A DNA stretch of 64,000 bases. It comes from Chryseolinea lacunae. Its GTDB lineage: Bacteria > Bacteroidota > Bacteroidia > Cytophagales > Cyclobacteriaceae. This document shows, piece after piece, positions 53,201-61,476 of this stretch. The stretch is from NCBI RefSeq assembly GCF_016735595.1, contig NZ_JAERRB010000001.1, forward strand, positions 186,001-250,000. Reading direction: 5' to 3'. Under the pieces are notes generated by a model. That model saw only the letters and a program-made list of their open reading frames with translations. It did no database searches and was not told where the DNA came from. Made by a program: the position numbers and the translations under genes. Positions within the stretch are counted from its first letter, which is position 1, and every line of letters starts with the position of its first letter.

Positions 53201-53902
53201 AAATCCATAGAGAAAAAGAAATGCGCCTTCGGGATAGGGAAGCAAGTCGAGCAGGCTATACACCAACGTCACCAGCAATAGAATGGCCGCGGCAATGAGC
53301 ACGATGGCCACCACTTTGGGAGGATTGCGAAAAGGCTCCAGGCTGTCGAAGCCAATCTTGAACGGACATTGTCCCTCCACACACACCGGTGCGCCCATGC
53401 CCGAACCGGATTCATATACGGAGATGTCGCCCGACGGAAAGACGCGACGATTCCACCACGGCTCCAGGTAGTTATTGGTGATGCTGAACTTTCGCGACAG
53501 CGGGATGACGCCCACCAGGAACAACGCGTCGTTCACTTTCCACTTCCGGGCCAGGTAGTCGCCGTTGCCGCCCTTGAGCAGTCGCAGCGTGAATGCATCG
53601 GCCACCGACGCTTGTGATGGCACAAAGCTGTTGTCGGTCCACGAAAGCAGTTGTTGGGTGTCGTATACAAAGAAGGCAAAGCGTCGTCGCGAGGGCACAT
53701 CGTGTGGTTCTTGTTGTGCCAGCGCGTCCAGCAACGCGGCGGCTTCCACATCCATGGCCTGCAATTCGTTTTGCAGACGATGTGCGATCGGTTCGGCTAC
53801 CGCCTCGGGCGACACAGGCTGGTCTGAAAAATAGGCCGTCATCAACCCGGCGATGAACAACAGCAGACTGCCCGCAGAAAGTATGAGATACTTCGATTTC
53901 AA
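50255..53902 (-). CDS. Giant NtrY-like membrane histidine kinase
   Basis: A 1215-residue sensor kinase. Helix at 6-24; extracytoplasmic loop 25-195; about eight helices between 196 and 456; a second extracytoplasmic domain at about 460-700; helix 705-730; helix 742-765; third Cache-like domain 770-905; helix 912-933; HAMP-like segment 934-985; HisKA with H1008 in VAHEIKNPLTPMKL; HATPase with NLILNAFQAA, DNGRGIA and GSGLGLAIAKQ. The three extracytoplasmic parts and a helix bundle make it much larger than NtrY. It follows DUF983 after 36 bp at the end of the oxidase assembly unit, so a respiratory or redox signal is plausible. No response regulator is adjacent. Confidence 0.9.
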   Translation of the reverse strand: MKSKYLILSAGSLLLFIAGLMTAYFSDQPVSPEAVAEPIAHRLQNELQAMDVEAAALLDALAQQEPHDVPSRRRFAFFVYDTQQLLSWTDNSFVPSQASVADAFTLRLLKGGNGDYLARKWKVNDALFLVGVIPLSRKFSITNNYLEPWWNRRVFPSGDISVYESGSGMGAPVCVEGQCPFKIGFDSLEPFRNPPKVVAIVLIAAAILLLVTLVYSLLDLLPYPEGAFLFLYGFLIGLRFLMIRFNFPNGLYATDLFNPKVFASSTLNASLGDLLLNELALLLLCFYAFRNYQRFKSYPFMYQRKVLAWLLSVVAGVCVLFAALFPFVVIQTINNNSSIVIDISQSLQFDKLRVMATLAVLLAGTCSFFFGHAFMRLLIADGNTLRVLGSFFVAGIIFAGINALSGQSYMSSLILGTAYFLVVYFMKLYASLRRLSFATFAYLFISIFFLSANGAYGIHYFTRQEKISSQFKFAENFLVDRDYFGEYLLRETSLKIEDDAFIQSRINVPFLSRDVIRQKIRQVFLPSYFNKYDVEIFLFNSRGEPLDNRSSSSLSQVIGIYDQDAFRTDYERVYFVTSPAKDVTQKYLVLTPIKRGNSLLGHVMLDLSLKKLIPDNVYPELLVDNRTQQFYHTQDISYAVFSEDAILFSSGKFNYAQAFPRDWLGEPDLYRKGISSDGFTHAAQEYQNNRVAVVSSQQPPVMLALSNFSFLLVLGLIIILMLLMAQGIANYIQGEKIYFSARIQVLLNLSFFLPLILVSATTLNLTNRSTQNQLVEEYLSRAETVSTQLSVQLDRYVNGGNESATTFEHQLGELAGLTNLDANVFSAKGELLASSQPLIFENNLMSRYINASALQKINKGDRVVIESERVGKLEYFVSYAPLNAPLTGKLVGILGIPFFQSASSLERVQINLVSNILNIFALIFIALVIVSYFVSRWLTFPLKFITQSLQRTSLTKMNQPLTWKADDEIGLMVKEYNQMLFKLSESKAELEQTQRETAWREIAQQVAHEIKNPLTPMKLTLQQLERSVGAGTNTPEKTEKAVSSLLTQVDTLNDIASSFSTFAKMPEPVIQRLELVALVKRTVVLHASSGDIHFDSVVREAFVQGDEQLLGRTFSNLILNAFQAARPGHALRVTIQLTQHENTYRLAFRDNGRGIAPQVAERIFLSHFTTKKSGSGLGLAIAKQAIEQMQGRIWFETAVGKGTVFYVELPVSVGV

Positions 53903-53938
53903 ACGTCGATCGGAATGATGATCGATAAAGTTAAGAAA

Positions 53939-54325
53939 TTACTTTGTTTGCGACAGCCGCGCATCGTATTTGATGCCGCCGAACAGGTAGAGATACACAA
54001 TGCGCGAATAGCGATAGTTGAACGGCACCAGCAACAACATGCCGCCGATGCAAACCGATATGTAGACCATATCCGAAAATTCGCCGAGGCTGTAGAGCAA
54101 AAAACTGGCAAAGGCAATGAAGCCCACAGTAAAGCCGTAGCCCACATACATCGCGCCCTGGTAAAATCCGGGTTCAGGCTCCAGCCTAACCCCGCAGTGC
54201 GGACACAAAGTGTTCATCACGTTGAACCGCGTCAGGTTATGGATGGGGTATGTAAACAGGTTTCCCTCGCGGCAGCGTGGGCACTTACCGTGCAGCAGCG
54301 CCGGCAGATACTTCTTTTCGTGCAT
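53939..54325 (-). CDS. DUF983 membrane protein with zinc-ribbon-like N-terminus
   Basis: A 128-residue protein. The N-terminus has two Cys pairs, CPRC and CPHC, likely a zinc ribbon, preceded by LLHGKCPRCREGNLF. Two membrane helices follow (about 57-77 and 83-104). DUF983 genes often accompany cytochrome oxidase genes, and an assembly role is assumed but unproved. Its start lies 41 bp inside the upstream 85-residue gene in another frame. Confidence 0.82.
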   Translation of the reverse strand: MHEKKYLPALLHGKCPRCREGNLFTYPIHNLTRFNVMNTLCPHCGVRLEPEPGFYQGAMYVGYGFTVGFIAFASFLLYSLGEFSDMVYISVCIGGMLLLVPFNYRYSRIVYLYLFGGIKYDARLSQTK

Positions 54326-54542
54326 TCTTACTTGATTTATACCACAAGTATCCCAACACCATCACCGCCAGATACGGCATGGACAACAAGTAGAGAATGC
54401 CTGCATTGATGCCGGCCGCGATGCCTGGATTACCATTGGAGTAGTTGTTCTCCAACGTAGACCGGCACATGGCACACTGCGAAAAGGCCTGCACCGAGGT
54501 GAGGATCAAAAACGCGATACTGAGGATGGTTATTTTTTTCAT
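54285..54542 (-). CDS. Small membrane protein of the oxidase cluster
   Basis: An 85-residue protein with an N-terminal hydrophobic leader (MKKITILSIAFLILTSVQAFS), a CAMCRSTLENN segment and a second helix (about 48-65). CAMC might bind metal or form a disulfide. Homologues are frequent near DUF420 and DUF983 in Cytophagales, so it belongs to the oxidase assembly set, but the role is unknown. ATG 54542 is chosen, because the upstream frame runs through the DUF420 end. It overlaps the DUF983 start by 41 bp. Confidence 0.72.
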   Translation of the reverse strand: MKKITILSIAFLILTSVQAFSQCAMCRSTLENNYSNGNPGIAAGINAGILYLLSMPYLAVMVLGYLWYKSSKNARKEVSAGAAAR

Positions 54543-54568
54543 GGCCGTGTGGGTAAAGGTAATCAATT

Positions 54569-55111
54569 TCAATGGGTGTAGTATGGGCTGATCATCAGAT
54601 ACACCACCACGCCCGTCACTGCCACATAGAGCCAGATGGGGAACGTGATTTTTGCCAGCTTCTTGTGTCGCGCGTAGTCGCCGCGCCACGCCCGTGTGTA
54701 GCTGAAGAGCACCAAAGGAATAACCGCGATCGATAACAAAATGTGCGTGATCAGAATAAAAAAGTACACATACTTCAACGCACCGTCGCCACCATAGGGT
54801 GTGGGGTCGCTGGTCATGTGATAGAGTACATACATCACCAGGAATGCCGCCGACAAAATCATGCAGGCTTTCATGAGGCGTTCGTGCAACGTGCGATTGC
54901 CACCCTTGATGGCGCGCACTGCGCTCACCAGCAACACGGCCGTCAATCCGTTGATGGACGCATAGATGGGTGGTAGAAACGACAGGTCGTAGCCCTGCAC
55001 ACGCACCTTGAATAACACCGCCACCACCACGGGAATGACAATGGACACGGCAATGATCAATTTGTTATACGGCTCTTTCTTCTGGCCCAGGTTGGCTACG
55101 TTCGGCTCCAT
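54569..55111 (-). CDS. DUF420 membrane protein, oxidase assembly-associated
   Basis: A 180-residue protein with about five membrane helices and conserved histidines (LHERLMKA, LYHMTSDPTPYGG, THILLSI, RHKKLAKITFPIWLYV). DUF420 is typically encoded with caa3-type oxidases and resembles CtaM/assembly factors. It begins one base after the SCO-like gene and is followed by the small membrane protein after 26 bp, so the three are co-transcribed. Confidence 0.87.
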   Translation of the reverse strand: MEPNVANLGQKKEPYNKLIIAVSIVIPVVVAVLFKVRVQGYDLSFLPPIYASINGLTAVLLVSAVRAIKGGNRTLHERLMKACMILSAAFLVMYVLYHMTSDPTPYGGDGALKYVYFFILITHILLSIAVIPLVLFSYTRAWRGDYARHKKLAKITFPIWLYVAVTGVVVYLMISPYYTH

Positions 55112-55112
55112 C

Positions 55113-55598
55113 TCAGTATTTCTTTAATATGATTGTTAGTTCAGTTATCAGTCGGTCCATTTCGTCGAGGTCGGCGGCTTCGTATTGTCCTCGCAGTGCT
55201 CCCTTCCTGTCTACCAGGGCGAGGTTGAAGGGTGGCTTCAGAAAGAACACACATTGCTTCCAGGGCGAGGCGTCGTTGTCTATGTGAAGGTAGGCCACAG
55301 GGTCTTTTTCGAAGACGCCCTTCACACGCTTCATCTGGTTGTCGGCTTCCTTCGAAAGCGTTCCAAACGACACCAGCACAAGGCTGTCGTTTCCAAAGGG
55401 AAGCTTGGTTTGCACACTGTCGGCGATGCGGTAAGGCAGCGTCTTCACGGGCGCACACGGGCCAAGTGTTTCAGGATAGGTTTGGGTGTACAAAGGTGGT
55501 ACGGCGAACTCGTTTTTTCCAAAAAACTTCAGGAAAAGAAAGATCAAAATGGGAAGCAGCAGGGCCAGGAACAGAAAAATGGCTTTGTTTCTTTTCAT
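55113..55598 (-). CDS. Degenerate SCO-like thioredoxin-fold membrane protein
   Basis: A 161-residue protein with one N-terminal membrane anchor (about 6-25). The C-terminal half, with LVDRKGALRGQYEAADLDEMDRLI, matches the end of SCO1/SenC copper chaperones. The copper-binding CxxxC is absent: the equivalent position after VLVSFG reads TLSKEADN, and the conserved downstream histidine is not seen. It may thus be a non-copper-binding SCO homologue or an anchoring partner. It begins the assembly unit, overlapping closely with DUF420 (gap 1 bp), after a terminator. Confidence 0.65.
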   Translation of the reverse strand: MKRNKAIFLFLALLLPILIFLFLKFFGKNEFAVPPLYTQTYPETLGPCAPVKTLPYRIADSVQTKLPFGNDSLVLVSFGTLSKEADNQMKRVKGVFEKDPVAYLHIDNDASPWKQCVFFLKPPFNLALVDRKGALRGQYEAADLDEMDRLITELTIILKKY

Positions 55599-55662
55599 AC
55601 AGAGCGAAGCGTGGTTCGCGAAATTGGTTTGCCGGCAGGGCGCCGCGTGTCGTCAAAAAAAA

Positions 55663-55692
55663 GAAGGCTTAAGTGCACGCACTCAAGCCTTC
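55663..55692 (-). terminator. Intrinsic terminator after the subunit IV gene
   Basis: GAAGGCTT pairs with AAGCCTTC, with inner pairs AGTG/CACT, and a T-run follows on the minus strand. It separates the oxidase structural genes from the assembly genes. Confidence 0.78.
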
Positions 55693-55720
55693 GGTATGTG
55701 TTACGTTATTTTGTGTCGGA

Positions 55721-56050
55721 TCAATGACGCACCAGGCCAATCGCCATGCCTTCATACACAAAGGCTACCAACATCCACACCACAAAGATCAGGGGGATGA
55801 GGATAGACCAGAACAATACTTTCGCTTCGTAGCGCAAGTGCATGAACTCGCCTACGATATAGGCTGCTTTCACAATGGTGAGTCCGATGAAGATCGCCGT
55901 CTTCAAAGGTCCGTGACCCATGGTGAAGGCGATGATAAACTCGACTGCTGTAATGAGACCCAGATATCCCGCTACGGTCCACAATTTTTTGATCTTCTCT
56001 CTATCGGGAGGAAGAACGGTTACGTGGGTTTCGTGTTCAGAGTGTGCCAT
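55721..56050 (-). CDS. Cytochrome c oxidase subunit IV (caa3 type)
   Basis: A 109-residue protein with three membrane helices (about 24-44, 50-68, 78-101) and a His-rich N-terminus. Family signature: AAYIVGEFMHLRYE. It is the small fourth subunit of the A-type oxidase, last in the structural block: 41 bp after the second subunit III gene and followed by a terminator. Confidence 0.87.
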   Translation of the reverse strand: MAHSEHETHVTVLPPDREKIKKLWTVAGYLGLITAVEFIIAFTMGHGPLKTAIFIGLTIVKAAYIVGEFMHLRYEAKVLFWSILIPLIFVVWMLVAFVYEGMAIGLVRH

Positions 56051-56091
56051 ATTGTATAACTATTATGCGTTGAATCGTTTTATTGAATGAT

Positions 56092-56835
56092 TTAAACCAG
56101 GTAGAAGAACGTGAACACGAACACCCACACAAGGTCTACAAAGTGCCAGTACAACCCTACCTTCTCCACCATTTCGTAATGACCTCTGCGTTCATACACG
56201 CCCGTCACGGTGTTGAAGTAGATGAGGAAGTTTAAGCACACACCGCTGAACACGTGAAAGCCGTGGAAGCCGGTGATGAAGAAGAAGAACGCTGCAAAAT
56301 CCGATGGCCCATACTGGTTGTGCACCAGGTTGGCACCAAAGAAGGTTGTGCCTTCTGCTACGGCGTCGCCATGATGTGCGCCATGGATAAAGTGTGTCCA
56401 CTCCCAGGCCTGGCAGCTCAAGAAAGCAATACCGCCAAGAAGTGTCCAGAGCATCCATTTCTCAACCGCAGCGCGGTCCATGCGATGTCCGGCTTCAACC
56501 GCCAACACCATGGTTACCGAACTCATGATGAGAATGAAAGTCATGATACCCACAAATACCAGTGGCAGGGAAACACCTTCGAGGAAAGGAACAGATTCGA
56601 ATACTTTTTCAGGAATTGGCCAGTAGCTCTGTGAAAACTTGAAGGCGTTCACGGCGCCTACATACGCCTGATGTGAAGAACGCACCAACCCGTAGGTGAT
56701 GAGCAATGCCGAAAAGGTAAAAGCATCGGACATTAAAAAGAACCACATCATGAGTTTGCCGTAGCTGGCACCCATCGGTGAGGAGCCACCGTCCCATGTG
56801 CTTTCGTCGCCGTGTGCTGCTGCTGTACTTGCCAT
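56092..56835 (-). CDS. ctaE: Cytochrome c oxidase subunit III
   Basis: A 247-residue inner-membrane protein of the heme-copper oxidase subunit III family: SDAFTFSALLITYG (first helix), CQAWEWTHFI, FFITGFHGFHVFSGV and the terminal GLYWHFVDLVWVFVFTFFYLV. About five to six helices. It is separated by 88 bp from a shorter paralogue upstream; both are probably part of one oxidase, as in other Bacteroidota. Confidence 0.93.
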   Translation of the reverse strand: MASTAAAHGDESTWDGGSSPMGASYGKLMMWFFLMSDAFTFSALLITYGLVRSSHQAYVGAVNAFKFSQSYWPIPEKVFESVPFLEGVSLPLVFVGIMTFILIMSSVTMVLAVEAGHRMDRAAVEKWMLWTLLGGIAFLSCQAWEWTHFIHGAHHGDAVAEGTTFFGANLVHNQYGPSDFAAFFFFITGFHGFHVFSGVCLNFLIYFNTVTGVYERRGHYEMVEKVGLYWHFVDLVWVFVFTFFYLV

Positions 56836-56923
56836 AGTATTAGTTAGTATATACGTTGTTGATTAAGCGGATAAACGTGTGTGTTTCGGGTGCGTGAGTG
56901 ATATGCTTTTACCGGCTTTTTTA

Positions 56924-57505
56924 TTACCGGTTCAATAATAGAAAAACAAACAAATATAGCCAAAGTCCATCCAAAAAATGCCAGTAGGTGGCGCACATTT
57001 CGATCTGCGAAAGCTTTTTTGAATGCACTTTATAGCGGAAGGCGGCCACCAGCACGATCAGCAAAAACACCACACCACCCACGATGTGCAACCCGTGCAC
57101 ACCCGATATTACATAGACAAACGACCCCGACGGATTTCCTACGAAGTAGACGCTCTCGCGCACCAGCTCGTTCCAGGCCATGAACTGCCCGATCAAAAAC
57201 GCCACACCCAACAGGGTGGTGATGCTGATGGCCAGCTTGGTCTGTTCCAGGTTGTCGCGCTTCGCTGCGAGATAGGCCCAGTGCATGGTGCCACTGCTGA
57301 TCACAATGATCACCGAGGTGATCCAGAACAACTGTGGCAATTCAAACACGGCCCAGTTTCCGTCGGCACGGCGCACCAGGTAGGCGCTGGTCCAGGCGGC
57401 AAAGATCATCGTCACACTCACCATGAAGATCCACAGCGCGAACTTTTTGGGGTTCATGCCGAGGGGCTTCTTTGCTTCTTCTACTATTCTTATTTCCGCT
57501 GCCAT
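56924..57505 (-). CDS. Cytochrome c oxidase subunit III, short paralogue
   Basis: A 193-residue subunit III family protein with five helices: ALWIFMVSVTMIFAAWTSAYLVRR, then HWAYLAAKRDN, VISGVHGLHIVGGVVFL and CATYWHFLDGLWLYLFVFLLL. Shorter than the neighbour at 56092 and with a different N-terminus. It starts 29 bp after ctaB. The duplication of subunit III is typical of this phylum and both copies may occupy distinct positions in the complex. Confidence 0.9.
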   Translation of the reverse strand: MAAEIRIVEEAKKPLGMNPKKFALWIFMVSVTMIFAAWTSAYLVRRADGNWAVFELPQLFWITSVIIVISSGTMHWAYLAAKRDNLEQTKLAISITTLLGVAFLIGQFMAWNELVRESVYFVGNPSGSFVYVISGVHGLHIVGGVVFLLIVLVAAFRYKVHSKKLSQIEMCATYWHFLDGLWLYLFVFLLLNR

Positions 57506-57534
57506 ACTCTTATCTTTTTTATCTCCCCTTCACG

Positions 57535-58431
57535 TCAAATTTTATCCAGCACGTAGGCGATCTGCACAATGGGCAAATAGAAAAACGATGCAAACATAAT
57601 CTTCAGAGCCGACTTCCGGTCGCCCGATTTCATCAATGAAAACGTCATCGCGAAAAACGCGACGCCACAAAGTGTTACTACAATGGCCGACTTAATTCCG
57701 GTGATGCCAAACGTGGCAGGAAGCAACCCCATCGGAATTAGAAACATGGTGTAGATCATGATCTGCACGGCCGTGTTCAAATCCTTTTGTCCGCCCGAAG
57801 GCAACAGTTTGAAACCTGCTTTTTTATAGTCTTCGTCTGCTACCCAGGCAATGGCCCAGAAATGGGGGAACTGCCAGATGAACTGAATGCCAAAAATGAT
57901 GAGGGCTTCGTGCGAGATCACACCCGTAGCGGCCGTCCATCCCAACAGCGGAGGAAGCGCGCCGGGAAATGCGCCGACAAAAACAGCCACAGGGCCAACA
58001 CGTTTCAGCGGGGTGTACACAAAGCCGTAGAGTATCATCGACAACACCGACAAGGCGGTGGTGAGCGGATTGGTGAAGGCTATCAGAATGAGAACGCCCG
58101 CAACGGTACAGGTAATGGCCACGGCCACCGACTCTTGCACCGTGACACGATTCGTGGGCAACGGCCGGCCCATGGTGCGCGTCATAAGCACGTCGAGATC
58201 TTTTTCAATGATTTGATTGATGATAGACGATGCTCCTGAAAGCAGAAAACCTCCCAGGAAAAGCATGGACAAGGTGAGCCAGTTGATGTCGCGCGATGCC
58301 AGCACATAGCCAAAGGCGCACGAGAACGCCACCAAAAAAGACAGCCTGAACTTCAACAGTTCTTTATACGCCCTTGCTTTCGCAAGCACGAAGGGCAATC
58401 CACTCAACTGATCTATTTGTGCAACCATCAT
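57535..58431 (-). CDS. ctaB: Protoheme IX farnesyltransferase (heme O synthase)
   Basis: Adds a farnesyl chain to haem b, giving haem O for the oxidase. The 298-residue UbiA-family protein has about nine helices and the Asp-rich motif N72-x3-E76-x3-D80-x2-M83-x-R85, and a second motif in WVADEDYKKAG. Two consecutive ATGs (58431, 58428) could start it. It lies 5 bp after ctaA, so haem O and haem A synthases are coupled. Confidence 0.93.
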   Translation of the reverse strand: MMVAQIDQLSGLPFVLAKARAYKELLKFRLSFLVAFSCAFGYVLASRDINWLTLSMLFLGGFLLSGASSIINQIIEKDLDVLMTRTMGRPLPTNRVTVQESVAVAITCTVAGVLILIAFTNPLTTALSVLSMILYGFVYTPLKRVGPVAVFVGAFPGALPPLLGWTAATGVISHEALIIFGIQFIWQFPHFWAIAWVADEDYKKAGFKLLPSGGQKDLNTAVQIMIYTMFLIPMGLLPATFGITGIKSAIVVTLCGVAFFAMTFSLMKSGDRKSALKIMFASFFYLPIVQIAYVLDKI

Positions 58432-58436
58432 AATGT

Positions 58437-59444
58437 TTAGACCAAGGCTGGTTCTTCTTTTCGATTCATCTTCAGCAGGAACAAAAACTGCATTCCAAAG
58501 GTGAGCGTTGCGAGCAACAGGTGCACCGGCTGAAGGAAGGCAGGCACGGCAAAATAGGCCATGCTCATACCCGACAAAATCGTCCCCAAAATTAGCAGGA
58601 TTAGGGCAAGGGTGAAAGCTTTTGCCCCCTCAGTTTTACGCAATCTCAGGATTAATCCCACATGCATGATGAGCACAATCCAGGAGAACGAACGGTGTAT
58701 GACGAACTCCCCTCCCAGGTTGGCAATCCACGCGTCGCGTGCCACCAGCGTGGCCACCTGGTCGATGGCTTCACGCACCTGTGTGCCCAATAAAATCTGC
58801 ACCAGCAACACCGCCATAGACGCCAGCAGCCACCAGAATCCCAGCGACGAATTGATCTCCGGGCGGAAGCTGCTCTGGTCTACCAGGTAGACCAAAAGGG
58901 CCACGATGAGCAGGGCCAGGAACATGTGAATGGTGATGGTCCACGGGGTGAGATTGCTCGACACCACGAACGATCCCAACCATCCCTGAAAGCCCACCAA
59001 CACAAACGATAGAAACGCCACTACTGTAAAACGTCGCTGCGTGTTCCAATAGCGGAGCGACACCACAAACACGGCAAAAATGAGGAAGCCAATGATGACG
59101 CCCACGATGCGGTTCAGGTATTCGATCCACGTTTTCACGGGATTGAAGTCGCGCTCCTGCAACACCGCCGGGTCGCTCAGGAGGCCCTCCGCTGTTTCGT
59201 TCATGCCCAGGGCGTTGAGGTATTTGGCAAAACGTTTATTCTTTTTGTCGCGGTGGTTGGCGTAGATCTCTTTATAGTTCTCCGGCAACTCCGACACCGA
59301 CGTGGGCGGAACCCAGTTGCCAAAGCACTTCGGCCAGTCCGGACAGCCCATGCCCGAGCCGGTGCTGCGCACAACACCGCCCACAAGGATCAGTATGTAA
59401 ACCGCAACCAGCGTGGTGAGGGTAAGCCTGCGAAATGATCTCAT
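58437..59444 (-). CDS. ctaA: Heme A synthase (COX15/CtaA)
   Basis: Oxidises haem O to haem A in the membrane. It is 335 residues with eight helices. Typical signatures are VRSTGSGMGCPDWPKCFG near the N-terminus, the extracytoplasmic loop with a Glu/Tyr-rich segment, WIEYLNRIVGVIIGF, the haem-ligand regions FQGWLGSFVVSSNLTPW and HRSFSWIVLIMHVG. It is upstream of ctaB (5 bp) and downstream of a strong terminator after ctaD, so a promoter should lie between 59445 and 59500. Confidence 0.93.
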   Translation of the reverse strand: MRSFRRLTLTTLVAVYILILVGGVVRSTGSGMGCPDWPKCFGNWVPPTSVSELPENYKEIYANHRDKKNKRFAKYLNALGMNETAEGLLSDPAVLQERDFNPVKTWIEYLNRIVGVIIGFLIFAVFVVSLRYWNTQRRFTVVAFLSFVLVGFQGWLGSFVVSSNLTPWTITIHMFLALLIVALLVYLVDQSSFRPEINSSLGFWWLLASMAVLLVQILLGTQVREAIDQVATLVARDAWIANLGGEFVIHRSFSWIVLIMHVGLILRLRKTEGAKAFTLALILLILGTILSGMSMAYFAVPAFLQPVHLLLATLTFGMQFLFLLKMNRKEEPALV

Positions 59445-59500
59445 AGTGTATTCGCTGCGCCGATGGAAAAATGATGTCTCAGAAGATGCTGTAAAAAATC

Positions 59501-59540
59501 AAGGTTCAAAGCGATGGGCTTGTCCATCGCTTTGAACCTT
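59501..59540 (-). terminator. Perfect 17-bp terminator hairpin after ctaD
   Basis: AAGGTTCAAAGCGATGG and its exact complement CCATCGCTTTGAACCTT enclose the loop GCTTGT; on the minus strand a T-run follows. It ends the actF-ctaC-ctaD transcript or attenuates it before ctaA. Confidence 0.88.
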
Positions 59541-59565
59541 GAACCGGAAATTCGTCGGGAGTCAA

Positions 59566-61452
59566 TTAGTGCTTGTCTCCTTCCACCACAATCGCTCCGC
59601 TGCCATTCGACGACTCCAGTTTGATGAGGTCGTTTTCGTGCGGCAGGTTTGATTCCGGTGTTTCGGAATAGGGTATGTGCTGAGGAATGTAATCTTCTTT
59701 TGCACCCGGCTTGCTGTAGTCATAGGGCCAGCGGTATACCGACGGGATCTCTCCCACCCAGTTGCCGTGTCCAGGGTTGCGCGGTGTGGTCCACTCCAGC
59801 GTTGTCGAATCCCAGGGATTGATCGGTGCCAGTCGGCCACGGAACATGCTGTAGAAGAAGTTGAACAGGAAGATGAACTGCGACGCCAGCGTGAGTATGG
59901 CCGCTATGCTCACCAGCATGTTCAGGTCGGTGAAGCCGTTAAACGTTTCAAAGTTTGTCCAGCTGTAGTAACGACGGGGGAAACCGGCGATACCGATGTA
60001 GTGCATGGGGAAGAACACCATGTACACACCCACAAACGTGAGCCAGAAGTGAATATAGCCCAGCGTAGGGTTCATCATGCGACCGAACATTTTCGGGAAC
60101 CAGTGATACACACCGGCCATCATGCCGAAGAACGATGCGCTACCCATCACCAAGTGGAAGTGGGCTACTACGAAATAGGTATCGTGCAATTGAATGTCGA
60201 TGGCCGAGTTGCCCAGGAAGATACCGGTGATACCGCCTGTGAGGAAGAACGACACCAGACCGATCGAGAACAACATGCCGGGCGTGAAGTGGATGTTACC
60301 CTTCCACAGCGTGGTCACATAGTTAAAGATCTTCACCGCCGAAGGCACGGCAATGATGAGCGTCAACAACATAAAGATCGAGCCCAGGAAAGGGTTCATA
60401 CCGGTCACAAACATGTGGTGAGCCCACACGATGAACGACAGGATGGCGATGAAGAGCATGGAACCAATCATGGCTTTGTAACCAAAGATAGGCTTGCGCG
60501 AGTTGGTGGCGATGATCTCAGACGAAAGTCCAAGGGCCGGCAACAACACGATGTATACTTCAGGGTGACCGAGGAACCAGAACAAGTGCTGGAACAGGAT
60601 CGGGCTACCACCATCGTGGGCGAGGGCTTCGCCACCGATGTAGATGTCGGAAAGATAGAAGCTGGTGCCAAAGCTGCGATCGAAGATCAGCAACAGGGCC
60701 GCGGCAAACAATACGGGAAACGAAAGCACACCGATGATGGCCGTGAAAAAGAAGGCCCAGATCGTGAGGGGCATGCGTGTGAACGACATACCCTTGGTGC
60801 GCATGTTGATGACCGTGGTGATGTAGTTGATGCTTCCCAGCAACGAGCTGGCGATGAAAAAGGCCATGGCCACGAGCCACAGCGTCATGCCAAGACCCGA
60901 ACCTTTGATGGCCTGGGGCAACGCACTCAACGGAGGATATACGGTCCATCCACCACCGGCAGGTCCTGTCTCCAGGAACAACGACACAAACATGATCACG
61001 CTGGAAATAAAGAAGAACCAGTACGACAACATGTTCATGAAACCGGATGCCATGTCGCGGGCACCGATTTGCAGGGGAATGAGGAAGTTCGAGAAGGTAC
61101 CGCTCAAGCCAGCCGTGAGCACAAAGAACACCATGATGGTTCCGTGCATCGTTACCAGCGCGAGGTAAAATTCAGGGTCAAGCTTTCCTTCGGGTGTGAT
61201 CCAACCGCCCAGCACCGGCTTCAGCCAGTCGAGGTTCATGTCGGGGAAACCGAGTTGCAGACGGAAGATCACCGAAAGTGTTCCGCCCAGCAATGCCCAG
61301 AAAATACCAGTGATCAGGAATTGCTTGGCAATTATCTTGTGATCCTGGCTGAAAATATAGGTGGTCCAGAAATTACCTTCATGGTGCTCATGCTCTTCAT
61401 GATCATCATGGTGGTGAACGTCTTGATGGAGGTGAATATCGGTCGTTGCCAT
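59566..61452 (-). CDS. ctaD: Cytochrome c oxidase subunit I
   Basis: The haem-copper catalytic subunit reducing oxygen to water and pumping protons. It is 628 residues with twelve helices. The CuB/high-spin haem sites are FLGHPEVYIVLLP (with the cross-linked His-Tyr pair) and VWAHHMFVTG; the haem pair HDTYFVVAHFHLV is also present. A histidine-rich N-terminus (HQDVHHHDDHEEHEHH) precedes the first helix and may bind metal or be a flexible leader. The presence of the E-helix HPEVY tyrosine marks it as A-type. It follows ctaC after 24 bp. Confidence 0.96.
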   Translation of the reverse strand: MATTDIHLHQDVHHHDDHEEHEHHEGNFWTTYIFSQDHKIIAKQFLITGIFWALLGGTLSVIFRLQLGFPDMNLDWLKPVLGGWITPEGKLDPEFYLALVTMHGTIMVFFVLTAGLSGTFSNFLIPLQIGARDMASGFMNMLSYWFFFISSVIMFVSLFLETGPAGGGWTVYPPLSALPQAIKGSGLGMTLWLVAMAFFIASSLLGSINYITTVINMRTKGMSFTRMPLTIWAFFFTAIIGVLSFPVLFAAALLLIFDRSFGTSFYLSDIYIGGEALAHDGGSPILFQHLFWFLGHPEVYIVLLPALGLSSEIIATNSRKPIFGYKAMIGSMLFIAILSFIVWAHHMFVTGMNPFLGSIFMLLTLIIAVPSAVKIFNYVTTLWKGNIHFTPGMLFSIGLVSFFLTGGITGIFLGNSAIDIQLHDTYFVVAHFHLVMGSASFFGMMAGVYHWFPKMFGRMMNPTLGYIHFWLTFVGVYMVFFPMHYIGIAGFPRRYYSWTNFETFNGFTDLNMLVSIAAILTLASQFIFLFNFFYSMFRGRLAPINPWDSTTLEWTTPRNPGHGNWVGEIPSVYRWPYDYSKPGAKEDYIPQHIPYSETPESNLPHENDLIKLESSNGSGAIVVEGDKH

Positions 61453-61476
61453 GTCGTTGATAAAATCTTTTTAAAC

